From Phaeosaccion multiseriatum (lineage: Eukaryota > Ochrophyta, other classes), in contig OZ218956.1 in NCBI GenBank assembly GCA_965112735.1, positions 2,046,001-2,110,000 on the forward strand: 64,000 bases of DNA, written 5' to 3'. The position numbers were made by a program, and so were the translations under genes. Within the stretch, counting starts at the first letter, position 1, and the number at the start of each line of letters is the position of its first letter. Shown piece after piece: positions 1-9,031 of the stretch. The notes beneath the pieces were generated by a model. That model was given only the letters and a program-made list of their open reading frames with translations. It was not told the origin of the DNA and searched no databases.

Positions 1-377
1 GGGAGAAATCCTAGGTAGTTACCCCCCCAAGGTTTTCGGAGGAGTTTTCGGAGGGGGGGGAAGGATCGACCTTAACTGACAGGCATGTAAGAAGGCATCC
101 TTTTGCTAGGCTGGCAGCTACCCCCGTGAATATTCAGTGGATAGCTGCCAGCCTAGCAAAAGGATGCCTTCTTACAGTGGCCGTGGAGAGAGCGTGGCCG
201 AAGGGGAGCACTATGGGCTGGGGCCTGGGCAGGGGGGGGGTGGAACTGAGTGATCGGCGTTGATGGGCTCGGTCCAGAGGGGTTGGGGGTGGCCCGTGCC
301 GTCGGCGTGGGCGAGGGCTGCTGTTGCCGGTGGAGGTGGGCGTGGTTGCGTCTGAGTCTTGTTGTCGGGGTGCGTGG
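1..377. other. Flank left of the LTR retrotransposon
   Basis: No complete gene is visible. The stretch holds G-rich runs near 50-60 and 231-240, a perfect hairpin at 86-176, and on the minus strand an open frame from 377 to a TAG at 211-213 that is probably the far end of the frame interrupted by the retrotransposon. Confidence 0.5.
86..176. repeat. Perfect 35-bp inverted repeat with 21-nt loop
   Basis: Bases 86-120 are the exact reverse complement of 142-176, leaving a loop at 121-141. A perfect 35-bp stem is far beyond chance. It could be a young foldback or MITE-like element, or a small-RNA precursor; no clear target duplication is visible at its ends. It is not part of the neighbouring LTR element. 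Confidence 0.85.
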
Positions 378-625
378 TGTGCTAAGCTAAGATAGTAGAA
401 ACGTTAAGGGGTTTGGACTAAGTATATGCTGCGCCTATGGTGGGGCGTCAGTGTCCGTATTGATAATATATCTCTACTACTTGCTGATGCAAAGCTTGTG
501 CCCACAAAGAGGAGGGTGCAACGCCAGAGCCGTTGATCCCCCTCGGGGCGTGCCTAGGAAACCGACATTCTTATTATACCCCAGAATGTGTGATCGGAAA
601 CCCTCAGGCAGGACAATCTACCACA
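378..625 (-). repeat. 3' LTR of the retrotransposon
   Basis: 248 bp, identical to the 5' LTR at an offset of 5,550. Just upstream of it on the minus strand (626-636) is a short purine tract, CTTGGGGGTAG, the likely plus-strand primer site. Confidence 0.95.
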
Positions 626-715
626 CTACCCCCAAGCGACAGTTCGAGCCGACTGGGAAGTAAGTGTGTCTATCTAGTTTGTGTCCGCTTTCGTGTGCGC
701 GCGGAGCGCGGCGGC

Positions 716-3700
716 TTAGTAGCCGATCGCGTCGTAGTCTTGCGCAGATAGGCTCGGACTGCGCTGATCAACTGCTTGTCCTGGCTGATGGTGCTGCAGG
801 TAGGTCTCCAGTAAACGTGGAGTATCTTCGTGCAGCGCCTCGATGGGCTCCTCGCTATTCTCGAGGGCGTCAAAGCCACGCCACTTAACAATGACGTGCC
901 ATGAATCATCTGCGTGCTTAACGAGGCCTTCAAAGGCCGCCACCACAAAGTCTTGGGTGTTATACGAAATCTGTTGAAGTACGTCGGTAGTGACGTTAAC
1001 GTGAGCACCGCAGTAGTAGCGGAGCCGGCTGATGTGTACCTCATAGGTACGCTTCTTGCCCACAAGCTCCTCCACCTTGTACACGTGTTGCTCAAGGGCT
1101 TCAAGCACTCGGCAGGGCCCATGCCACTTGCCTAGTATCTTGCTTGTAGGCCCTACTGTTGCAACGAGTACGTAGACTCCGACCTGAAACAGCGTCTCGC
1201 TGTTGAGCTGCTTAGCTCTGGCCAAGTCCTGACGATGCTCTGCACCACGTCTGCCACTCATCAACCTCTGGTTGATGCCATCGCGCTTGTGATCGCGGAG
1301 GGTAGTCAGTTGGCGCGCCGCCTCGGCACGCTGCCCCTCCTTCCTCTGATGGAGTTGTGTCGCAAGGGTGTCTCTCTGCGCCGGGGTCAGCTGCAGTAGC
1401 CGAACCTTTTGCATTCGATCCGCGTCGTGGATCAAAATCGTGTCGAGAGGCCGCTGTGGTACGTGACCACTGTGCAGCTGGATGGGAGACAAGTTAGACC
1501 GACTGCTCTTGTTGGAGCTGTTCTCAACAGCCTCCATCACTGGCAGTAGCTGCGGCCATGTCTCGGGCGGCTGCCGTAGTTCAGACATCATTGATCTCAT
1601 GATCTTCTGCAGTGTCTGTACACCACGCTCGCCCAATCCTCGACTGTATGGGTTGTGTGCCACCACAAAGTGGTGGTTGCACCGCAAGAGCTGACTTAAC
1701 TCACGTATCACCTCATTTAGGAAATGACTGCCTCGGTCACTCTGCCACCTGGGCACTACGCCATGCTGTGCGAACCAGCGCAACAGACCGCGTGCACACA
1801 CTCGTGCAGTAGCTTCCAAACATGGCTCATACATTGACAATGATGAAAAATCATCAAAGATGCACAGCACTTGCTTGACCTGAAGCTTCATGAACCCTTC
1901 TGGGGACTCTGCCCATATGACTCCATCGCCAATCTTGACGAAGTCAAACCAGATGAGTTGCTGGGGTCCAGTGGCGTGCCATTGAGCTAGCAGGGGGCGA
2001 GGCACTCTCTCGCCCTTGCCGTTGGTGAGGCAGTGGAGACAGTTCTGAACGAGGCTGCGCACGTCCTTGTCTAGCGACTGCCAGATGAACTTCTCCTTAA
2101 GAGCACTCAGGGTGTTTGTCTCTCCCTGATGGCCCATCATACCCTGATGGCCAGTCACACACAGCCTCAGGTGCATGTCTTCCGCCTTGGCTCCCACCGA
2201 GGGAATCCAAATGCGGGTGCTGTCAGCGGGGTTGCTCGTCGGATGGCACGCTCGAATCAACCCGTCGTCGCCAACTGATGAGAGGAGCAGGCGGCGCCCG
2301 TTCTCTCCCACCTCCTTGCTAGCCTGCTGGAGCTCCTGAAGAGCGTCGGCCTGCAGACTGGCAATCTCAGTTGTGGAGGGCCAAGTGAAGTCGTCACACA
2401 TAGTGTCAAACACTTGCATGGGCCCAAACTTGCCCAAGGCGAGCACACTAGGGGTGAGGCTCACCGGGTGCGTGTACCGCCTGCTAATGGGGTCGGCCCA
2501 ATCATGGAGATGACCAGGGAAGTGGACAATGACATAGTCAAAGCTCTGAAGGCGCACGGCCTGACGCTGCAGCCTGTCCCTCATAGGCTTAGTCATGCCA
2601 GGGTACTTGCTGTCGTTGCTCATCATGAACGCCAAGTTGCGATGGTCGCAAAAGATGTGCACTTTCTGTGCCCCGACCAAAGCGTACTCGTTCTGGATCA
2701 AGCCTCGGAGTGTCGCGTCTCCTTCCTTGTCGATGGTGGCACGCCTCAGCTCTGCGCCTTCAAAGGCGCCTGAGCCGAAGGCCACCGGGATGTGGTTCAT
2801 CTTATGTACCGGAAGGCACAGCTCTTTGGGGTCTATGTATGTAATCATACATCCCCAGTAGAGGTCACTAGCATCTGGGAAAACCAGTGCCAGTTTGGTT
2901 GGGTCTGGGTGCGACAGCACCGTGTTCTGTGCAAGAACGCGCTTGATCTGGAAGAAAGCGTCGTCGTGCTCTGTGTCCCACCCCACAGAAGCCAATGGAA
3001 TCGTCTTGGCCACTGCCTTGGAGCGCTTGTGCTGATGAGGCTTAGCGTTAGCCTGCCCGAGGGCTTTGTTCAACAGCGCGTTCAAAGGACCCACTAGCTT
3101 AGCGAAGTCCTTGATGTATCGATGAAACCACTGCAGGCTGCAGAGGAAAGTCATCAAATCTCCAGCCGTCTCTGGGGCCGCGAGACTGGTCAGGCCCTGC
3201 ACTCTGGCGGGGTCATGTCGTGTGCCGCGTCGGTCGTGCACGCGGCCAAGGAACTTGAGCTCGCTACCGAAACGGAACGAGTTCAATCCTATCTTGATGT
3301 TGGCACTGTGGAGGCGCTTCATCGTCAATCGAGTGGGACTCACCATCTCCTCTCCCACCTTTGCCCAGTACGCTACATTGTCAATGTAGACGGCGTAGGT
3401 CTTGCACAACTCTTTGCGAAAGAGGTGGGTCATCTGGCCTTGGACGTAAGCGCCCGAGTTCTTAGCCCCCTGGGGTACTCGAGTTGGCGTCACTTTGCCA
3501 TTTGGGAATATATAGGTGTGAGCAACTTGGCTCAACTTGCCTAGTGGGAACTGCCAATACATGTCAACCCCATCTATCTCGATGAACCATAGGCAACCCA
3601 ACATGGAGGCTACGGCGTCTTCAATGTTCATCATCCCAAAATCGACCTTCTGTACCTTTTCATTGACTTCGCGAAAGTCGCAGACGATACGGTACTTGCC

Positions 3701-5860
3701 TGGCTTGCCGGGTTTGCCCACTGCAAACGCCGGGCTGCCATGAGCGCTCTGCGGGTTGCTATAACCCAGGCCTTTGTCTATCAACTTGTTGCAAAAGTCA
3801 TTTACAAAAGCACCCTTTGCGCCTTGTTGCCTTATGGGGAGACGGGAGCTCGGTACCTTATTGGTAAACGTCACCTCCATTGGCTCTACGTTAGCGGGGC
3901 CGTCGCTAAAGAGCAACTCTTCCCGCCACACGTCGAACTCTAAGAGAGCTTCCATCATTGGCTCTCTCAGCTCCGCAGGGAAATCATGATCAGTGATTGC
4001 TTTGTCCACAATGGGACCTAGCACCTCTCTACGGCGTGCCTCAGAAGGGGGAACTCCCTCTGATGGCCCTTGAATAGTATCCGGTACACCTTCACACTCT
4101 TCACGGTCTTTACTATTAAGCGGTTGGCCGCCAATGGCGCTAACCTCTGGTGCCTCTGCACTGGCGACAGGAGGGGGGCTCTCGGCCGCAACCTCCTGCG
4201 CTCCTACCCCCAATACTTGCACGGGGAAGTTGCTTGCCTCAAAATCAGCATAGTCTTGGATGGTCTCAACGCCCATAGAACACACGCTCTTCTCAACACT
4301 CTGCTGCTTAGTCGGGGCAGCCCCTGTCGCAGGGGAAGCGTCGTCACGCTCCCTCTGCAGGGTCTCCTCCGACCGTTTCTCGTGCACTCTGTGCAACTGC
4401 TCAGTCAAAGACTCCAAGCCCAGTGCCTTATGCAAAGGCCGGCCCAGAATCAGTCTGCTGCCCAAGCTCTCAAGAACCAATATGGATCTGAACTCCTTGT
4501 CCAGCTGCGCTGTACTCACGCTTCCATGACTCAGCTCTATCTCAAGGTGACTGCCGCACAACACTTCGTTGGCAGTCACAGGTCCAGCAGCAGTGACGCA
4601 CTCCGAAGGCTCACAGGCCTCTAGTACGCCACCACCCTTTCCGACCCACGTGCGAGCCAGGTCACCACCCATGACCATACCCACATCGCATCCGCTGTCA
4701 AACAGGGCTTGCGCCGACATCCGCACCTCCGGAGTCGTGTCATTCACGAGAACCACGCTCATGCGGTCTCCCGTGAGGTCCATAGCAACTGGCCCTGGCA
4801 AAGAAACACCTGCCGCAGCCGAAGAAGATGAGACGGACGTCACCCCCGGTTTCTTCGCCTCAGCCTTCCTCTGCTCCCATGCCTTCTGTTTCTCTGCCTT
4901 GATGCGTTTCTTGTCTTCGGCAGTGGTTGTAGGGCAGTCGTCAATCCGATGCGGCTTGTCGCAGGCCCAGCACTTCGGAGTACGGGCCTTCTTCAATGGG
5001 TTGCTGGCTGTCTCTTTGCCCGCTGCTGTCTCCTTCGAGGAGGTCTCTGCACCCGTACGCTTTGGCTGCTGCTCCTGCTGCCACTTGCGCTTGCCGCCTG
5101 CACCTTTGCCTTGCCCACCACCGCCTCCCCCGCCGCCTCCAGATGCCCCTTGGTCACCCTTGAGTCCGGGAAGGAAATGTTCGGCCTTACCGCCGATACG
5201 CCGTGCTGCCGCTCTCATGGTGGCCCACTGGCACAAGTGTCTGACGAATTTCTCCATCCACTCCCCGTGATGCTCTCCCCAGTCCTTCTGTCCATCTTTG
5301 AACGCGTCCACCAGCATCTTCTCCATGCATGGGTCATAATTCTTGATGATGGTGAGTAAGCCTCGCTGCATCCCTTTGGCAGCGTGCTTTCCGTTCGGAC
5401 CAAGGAAATTCGTATCGGTGGGGTTCAAGTTCAGGTACTCCTTCCTTGCTGCTGACTCGTGGATCATGCGAAGGTATTGCTGGCACATGTACTGAAGATT
5501 GTGCTTGAATTGGAGAGGGTCCGGATCATACACGAGTACCGTCTTCCTGATTATCTCGTTGAGAGTGGCATTTCCGTTGACGTCCTCCCTGCGATTCTTC
5601 TTCAACCACCTCTCCAAGTAATCCCGTACCATCTTGGACGTTAGCTGAGCCTCCGACACTTTATTGGCGATGGCTATTCCAAAACGATGTGCTGGTTCGA
5701 TGAGCTGCACCATGCTGGGGATATCCAGCGGCTTGTCCCTATCCCTGAGCGCGGACTGATCGTACTGCAGTAAGAACTCGCTGACGACTTCCGCAGATAG
5801 AGGCGTCCGTATCTCCGGATAATGGGTTGGGTCCCTCATGATGATGCCTTGAACCGCCAT
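716..5860 (-). CDS. Gag-Pol polyprotein with C-terminal chromodomain
   Basis: Single 1,714-residue frame starting at the ATG at 5858-5860, with no gag/pol frameshift. Gag occupies about 1-300 and ends in a variant zinc knuckle, CWACDKPHRIDDC (CX2CX3HX4C, one residue short of canonical). Protease DSG is near residue 387. The reverse transcriptase has a D in EIDGVDMYWQ and, near 825, YIDN where the catalytic box is normally YxDD. RNase H follows near 997 (FPDAS, then CDHRNL). Integrase has an HHCC finger and a DDE triad, with exactly 35 residues between the second D (SDRGSHF) and E (GLGERG). A chromodomain lies near 1,630-1,690 (WHVIVKWRGF), expected to steer integration to marked chromatin. 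The second catalytic Asp being Asn could cripple polymerisation or be a lineage variant. Confidence 0.93.
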   Translation of the reverse strand: MAVQGIIMRDPTHYPEIRTPLSAEVVSEFLLQYDQSALRDRDKPLDIPSMVQLIEPAHRFGIAIANKVSEAQLTSKMVRDYLERWLKKNRREDVNGNATLNEIIRKTVLVYDPDPLQFKHNLQYMCQQYLRMIHESAARKEYLNLNPTDTNFLGPNGKHAAKGMQRGLLTIIKNYDPCMEKMLVDAFKDGQKDWGEHHGEWMEKFVRHLCQWATMRAAARRIGGKAEHFLPGLKGDQGASGGGGGGGGGQGKGAGGKRKWQQEQQPKRTGAETSSKETAAGKETASNPLKKARTPKCWACDKPHRIDDCPTTTAEDKKRIKAEKQKAWEQRKAEAKKPGVTSVSSSSAAAGVSLPGPVAMDLTGDRMSVVLVNDTTPEVRMSAQALFDSGCDVGMVMGGDLARTWVGKGGGVLEACEPSECVTAAGPVTANEVLCGSHLEIELSHGSVSTAQLDKEFRSILVLESLGSRLILGRPLHKALGLESLTEQLHRVHEKRSEETLQRERDDASPATGAAPTKQQSVEKSVCSMGVETIQDYADFEASNFPVQVLGVGAQEVAAESPPPVASAEAPEVSAIGGQPLNSKDREECEGVPDTIQGPSEGVPPSEARRREVLGPIVDKAITDHDFPAELREPMMEALLEFDVWREELLFSDGPANVEPMEVTFTNKVPSSRLPIRQQGAKGAFVNDFCNKLIDKGLGYSNPQSAHGSPAFAVGKPGKPGKYRIVCDFREVNEKVQKVDFGMMNIEDAVASMLGCLWFIEIDGVDMYWQFPLGKLSQVAHTYIFPNGKVTPTRVPQGAKNSGAYVQGQMTHLFRKELCKTYAVYIDNVAYWAKVGEEMVSPTRLTMKRLHSANIKIGLNSFRFGSELKFLGRVHDRRGTRHDPARVQGLTSLAAPETAGDLMTFLCSLQWFHRYIKDFAKLVGPLNALLNKALGQANAKPHQHKRSKAVAKTIPLASVGWDTEHDDAFFQIKRVLAQNTVLSHPDPTKLALVFPDASDLYWGCMITYIDPKELCLPVHKMNHIPVAFGSGAFEGAELRRATIDKEGDATLRGLIQNEYALVGAQKVHIFCDHRNLAFMMSNDSKYPGMTKPMRDRLQRQAVRLQSFDYVIVHFPGHLHDWADPISRRYTHPVSLTPSVLALGKFGPMQVFDTMCDDFTWPSTTEIASLQADALQELQQASKEVGENGRRLLLSSVGDDGLIRACHPTSNPADSTRIWIPSVGAKAEDMHLRLCVTGHQGMMGHQGETNTLSALKEKFIWQSLDKDVRSLVQNCLHCLTNGKGERVPRPLLAQWHATGPQQLIWFDFVKIGDGVIWAESPEGFMKLQVKQVLCIFDDFSSLSMYEPCLEATARVCARGLLRWFAQHGVVPRWQSDRGSHFLNEVIRELSQLLRCNHHFVVAHNPYSRGLGERGVQTLQKIMRSMMSELRQPPETWPQLLPVMEAVENSSNKSSRSNLSPIQLHSGHVPQRPLDTILIHDADRMQKVRLLQLTPAQRDTLATQLHQRKEGQRAEAARQLTTLRDHKRDGINQRLMSGRRGAEHRQDLARAKQLNSETLFQVGVYVLVATVGPTSKILGKWHGPCRVLEALEQHVYKVEELVGKKRTYEVHISRLRYYCGAHVNVTTDVLQQISYNTQDFVVAAFEGLVKHADDSWHVIVKWRGFDALENSEEPIEALHEDTPRLLETYLQHHQPGQAVDQRSPSLSAQDYDAIGY

Positions 5861-5889
5861 GATGTCGCTCCTCCAATCGGTCCGAGAAA

Positions 5890-5927
5890 ATCCTTCTCCA
5901 AAGCCTTTCTAAAGCGAGAACTAGTTC
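5890..5927 (-). promoter_or_regulatory. Expected primer-binding-site position, not typical
   Basis: Minus-strand DNA immediately after the 5' LTR reads GAACTAGTTCTCGCTTTAG. It does not begin with the TGG that usually pairs with a tRNA 3' CCA end, and the first ten bases are a palindrome. Priming may use an internal tRNA region or self-priming as in Tf1. This is inference from position only. Confidence 0.35.
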
Positions 5928-6175
5928 TGTGCTAAGCTAAGATAGTAGAAACGTTAAGGGGTTTGGACTAAGTATATGCTGCGCCTATGGTGGGGCGTCA
6001 GTGTCCGTATTGATAATATATCTCTACTACTTGCTGATGCAAAGCTTGTGCCCACAAAGAGGAGGGTGCAACGCCAGAGCCGTTGATCCCCCTCGGGGCG
6101 TGCCTAGGAAACCGACATTCTTATTATACCCCAGAATGTGTGATCGGAAACCCTCAGGCAGGACAATCTACCACA
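5928..6175 (-). repeat. 5' LTR of the retrotransposon
   Basis: 248 bp, upstream relative to the minus-strand reading frame, identical to 378-625. On the minus strand it begins TGTGGTAG and ends TTAGCACA. It should carry the promoter and transcription start; no confident TATA box was assigned. Confidence 0.95.
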
Positions 6176-6499
6176 GTGGTCGTCCACTGGTGCTCGGTGT
6201 CTGAGCCTGCCGGAGGGCAGGACAGGGGGGGGGTTGGCCTCCCCTTGCTGGTGCGCAGGGGGTGAAGAACGGCTCCTTGGCGTGTTTCGTCGAGCCGTGG
6301 CTGTTGTAGAGGCTGAGCGTGTACGTGAACGGGGCGGGGGGGAATCTTCCGGTTGGCGGGAAGGGGTGCCTGTGCCGTTGCGATTTATTTCACTCGCCTC
6401 CGCTGCTGTGACAGAGCGGGTCCTGGGTCTTGATGATGATGTAGCGCCTGTGGTGCGGTTCCGGGCTGGTGGGGCCGACCCTCCTCCTGGGTCGGCCAT
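6176..6499 (-). pseudogene. Open frame interrupted by the retrotransposon (5' part)
   Basis: A minus-strand ATG at 6497-6499 opens a Pro/Ser/Thr/Arg-rich frame that runs into the LTR at 6175. Removing the element and one copy of the GTGG duplication lets the same frame continue from 373 to a TAG at 211-213, about 165 codons in all. The composition is low complexity and no family is recognised. GC-rich DNA often has long chance frames, so this may not be a gene. Its ATG is only 88 bp downstream of the stop of the first PPR gene on the same strand. Around 6542-6553 lies one copy of the GTTGGTGAT core described in the findings. Confidence 0.3.
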
Positions 6500-6586
6500 A
6501 GAAGAGACGAGGGTTGTGGGGAGGGTGTGGAGGGGAGAGCAGTTGGTGATCCAATTTTTTTTTCTAAACTATTTTGCTATTTTGTC

Positions 6587-9031
6587 CTATTTTACTTCGA
6601 GCACCACACGGCCCTCGTCGCTGTCCTGCCCTGTGGCGTGGAGTCCGAGCTCTTCGTTGAGGTACGCCAGCACCGCGGGTTTGAGCACGCTGACGCCGTC
6701 CACGCTGCCGCGGCCTCGCCCGGTGATGACAGTGATCTGTCCCTGCACCCTCTCCACTTGGAGAGCGTATCGAAGGGCGGCCTTGGCGGTCCACTCCGAG
6801 TGCTCGTGCAAGTCCATCACCTTGCCTTCGTTGCCCTTCTCCCAATGCGACAAAACACTCTCTGCGACGGCCTCTGCGTACAAGCCGTCAGCCGAGCTCC
6901 ATTGCTCGTGCACGGACAGGACGTCGACCGTGGTGCTGTAGATTACTTCATCAGGTTTCACGCCTTCCCTCCGCATCTCCTCCAGCAAGGCAAGCGCCTT
7001 CTCGTACTGCCCTGCCTTGCCACAAGCACTAATCGCAGAGTTGTAAGAAATTACACCGGGCTCAACCCCTTCCCTCCGCATCTCCTTCAGCAAGTCAAGT
7101 GCCTTCTCAAACTGCCCTGCCTTGCCATAAGCATCAATCGCACAGCTGTACGAGATTTCATTGGGTTCAAGCTCTTCCCTCCGCATCTCCTCCAGCAAGT
7201 CAAGCGCCTTCTCGTACTGCCCTGCCTTGCCACAAGCACTAATCGCAGAGTTGTAAGAAAATACACCGGGCTCAACCCCTTCCCTCCGCATCTCCTCCAG
7301 CAAGTCAAGCGCCTGCTCGTACTGCCCTGCCTTAGCACAAGCATCAATCGCAGAGTTGTACGAAATTACACCGGGCTCAACCCCGTCCTTCCGCATCTCC
7401 TTCAGCAAGTCCAGTGCCTTCTTGTACTGCTCTGCCTTACCACAAGCACTAATCGCACAGCTGTACGAAAATACATTGGGTTGAACACCTTCCCTCCGCA
7501 TCTCCTCCAGCAAGTCCAGTGCCCTCTCGTGCTCTCCTGCCTTGGCGCAAGCATCAAGCGCAGAGTTGTAAGACCATTCATCGGGTTGAATCCCTTCCCT
7601 CCGCATCTCCTTCAGCAAGTCAAGCGCCTTGTCGTACCGTGCTGCCTTACCACAGGCACTAATCGCAGAGCTGTACGAAATTACATTGGGTTGAATACCT
7701 TCTCCCCGCATTTCCTTCAGCAAGTCCAGCGCCTTCTCGTGCTCTCCTGCCTTGCCGCAAGAAGAAATCGCAGAGTTGTACGAAAATTCACCGGGTTCAA
7801 CCCCTTCTCTCCGCATCTCCTTCAGCAGGTCAAGCGCCTTCTCGTACTGCCCTGCGTTGCCACAAGCACTAATCGCAGAGGAGTACGAAATGTTATTGGG
7901 TTGCAGACCTTCCCTCCTCATCTCCTCCAGCAGGTCAAGCGCCTTCTCGTACTGCCCTGCCTTAGCGCAAGCATCAATCGCAGAGCTGTACGAAATTACA
8001 CCGGGCTCAGCCCCTTCCTTCCGCATCTCCTTCAGCAAGTCAAGTGCCTTCTCGTACTGCCCTGCCTTGCCACAAGCACTAATCGCAGAGCTGTACGAAA
8101 CTACGTTGGGTGGAAGGCCTTCCCTCCGCATCTCCTTCAGCAAGTCAAGCGCCTTCTCGTACATCCCTGCCTTGGCACACGCAGAAATCGCAGAGCTATA
8201 GGAGAATTCATCGGGCTGCAGCCCTTCCCTGCGCATCTCCTGCAGCAAGTCAAGCGCCTTCTCGTACTGCCCTGCTTTGGCACAAACAGCAATCCCAGAG
8301 TTGTAAGAGAATTCATTGGGTCTGAGCCCCTCCCTCCGTATATCCACCAGCAAGTCAAGCGCCTTCTCGTGTTGCCCTGCCTTGCCACAGGCACTAATCG
8401 CACAGCTGTACGTGATGATATCGGGTTGAGGTCCTTCCCTCCGCATCTCCTCCAGCAGCTCCAGCGCCTTCTCGTACTGCCCTGCCTTGCCACAAGCACT
8501 AATCGCAGAATTGTATGTGATAACATCGGGTTGGAGGCCGCTCGTTGCCTTCATCTCATCAAGCAGGGCGAGGGCACCCTTCCATCGCCCAGCTTTGCCC
8601 ACAGCAGTAATGGAAGCATTAAACAAAGTGACATTCATTCTAAGCCCTTTTGCTTTCGCCTCCTCAATCGCTCTCGCAACCCCCCTCCAGTCGCGCTTTT
8701 TTCCAAGTCTCTGGATCTCTGTGTTCAGCCTAATTTGCCTAATTTGCTGGTCTTGTTCTGTAAGTCCACTACCTCGTCCCTGCTGCGTCCCTCCCGTAAA
8801 AACCCTGGTTCCAATGAGGCGGAGCGAGTGGTTTCTCACAGGAGTGTGCGCAGATGAAGAGGTGCAGAGAGCCGAGACCCGTCTCCTCCACGAGCGTGTG
8901 GGAGCACCATCTCCACCATCATCATAATTACCTCCTTCTCCTCCTCCAATGAGACGATGGCGGCGCACTGCGGCTTCTCCTCCTCCTGACCTCCTCCGAG
9001 CACGACATCGTCTGGTTGCCCGCACGAACAT
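6587..9031 (-). CDS. PPR-SMR protein 1 (organelle RNA-binding, predicted)
   Basis: Single-exon frame of 814 residues from the ATG at 9029-9031. The Arg-rich N-terminus (RRCRARRR) could be an organelle presequence, but no confident cleavage site is visible. From about residue 150 there are about 17 near-identical 35-residue pentatricopeptide repeats of the form SYSSAISACGKAGQYEKALDLL. The last ~85 residues form an SMR domain with MDLHEHS and TGRGRGS, the LDxH and TGxG motifs of the family. PPR-SMR proteins act in plastid or mitochondrial RNA processing and, in plants, in DNA-linked or signalling roles. Its closest relatives here are the next two genes on the same strand, which share a conserved first repeat (GRWKGALALLDEM); they look like tandem duplicates. 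Confidence 0.92.
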   Translation of the reverse strand: MFVRATRRCRARRRSGGGEAAVRRHRLIGGGEGGNYDDGGDGAPTRSWRRRVSALCTSSSAHTPVRNHSLRLIGTRVFTGGTQQGRGSGLTEQDQQIRQIRLNTEIQRLGKKRDWRGVARAIEEAKAKGLRMNVTLFNASITAVGKAGRWKGALALLDEMKATSGLQPDVITYNSAISACGKAGQYEKALELLEEMRREGPQPDIITYSCAISACGKAGQHEKALDLLVDIRREGLRPNEFSYNSGIAVCAKAGQYEKALDLLQEMRREGLQPDEFSYSSAISACAKAGMYEKALDLLKEMRREGLPPNVVSYSSAISACGKAGQYEKALDLLKEMRKEGAEPGVISYSSAIDACAKAGQYEKALDLLEEMRREGLQPNNISYSSAISACGNAGQYEKALDLLKEMRREGVEPGEFSYNSAISSCGKAGEHEKALDLLKEMRGEGIQPNVISYSSAISACGKAARYDKALDLLKEMRREGIQPDEWSYNSALDACAKAGEHERALDLLEEMRREGVQPNVFSYSCAISACGKAEQYKKALDLLKEMRKDGVEPGVISYNSAIDACAKAGQYEQALDLLEEMRREGVEPGVFSYNSAISACGKAGQYEKALDLLEEMRREELEPNEISYSCAIDAYGKAGQFEKALDLLKEMRREGVEPGVISYNSAISACGKAGQYEKALALLEEMRREGVKPDEVIYSTTVDVLSVHEQWSSADGLYAEAVAESVLSHWEKGNEGKVMDLHEHSEWTAKAALRYALQVERVQGQITVITGRGRGSVDGVSVLKPAVLAYLNEELGLHATGQDSDEGRVVLEVK

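Larger units (their letters stand above)
378..6175 (-). mobile_element. Intact Ty3/gypsy chromovirus-like LTR retrotransposon
   Basis: A 5,798-bp element on the minus strand. The flanking 248-bp direct repeats (378-625 and 5928-6175) look identical base for base; read on the minus strand they start TG and end CA. The 4-bp duplication GTGG lies just outside (374-377 and 6176-6179). Between them is one uninterrupted Gag-Pol frame with domain order protease, reverse transcriptase, RNase H, integrase, chromodomain, which is the Ty3/gypsy order. Identical LTRs plus an open frame argue for very recent insertion. The one oddity is the reverse transcriptase active site (see the Gag-Pol entry). Confidence 0.95.

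Noticed and set aside
451-663. Short frame inside the LTR (also at 6001)
   Set aside because: Identical in both LTRs only because the LTRs are identical; no protein features.
4569-5270. Plus-strand frame opposite Gag
   Set aside because: Shadow of the Gag-Pol frame with no domain similarity.
6527-8857. 776-codon plus-strand frame opposite PPR gene 1
   Set aside because: Antisense shadow of the homogeneous PPR repeats; the minus strand gives a recognised domain structure.
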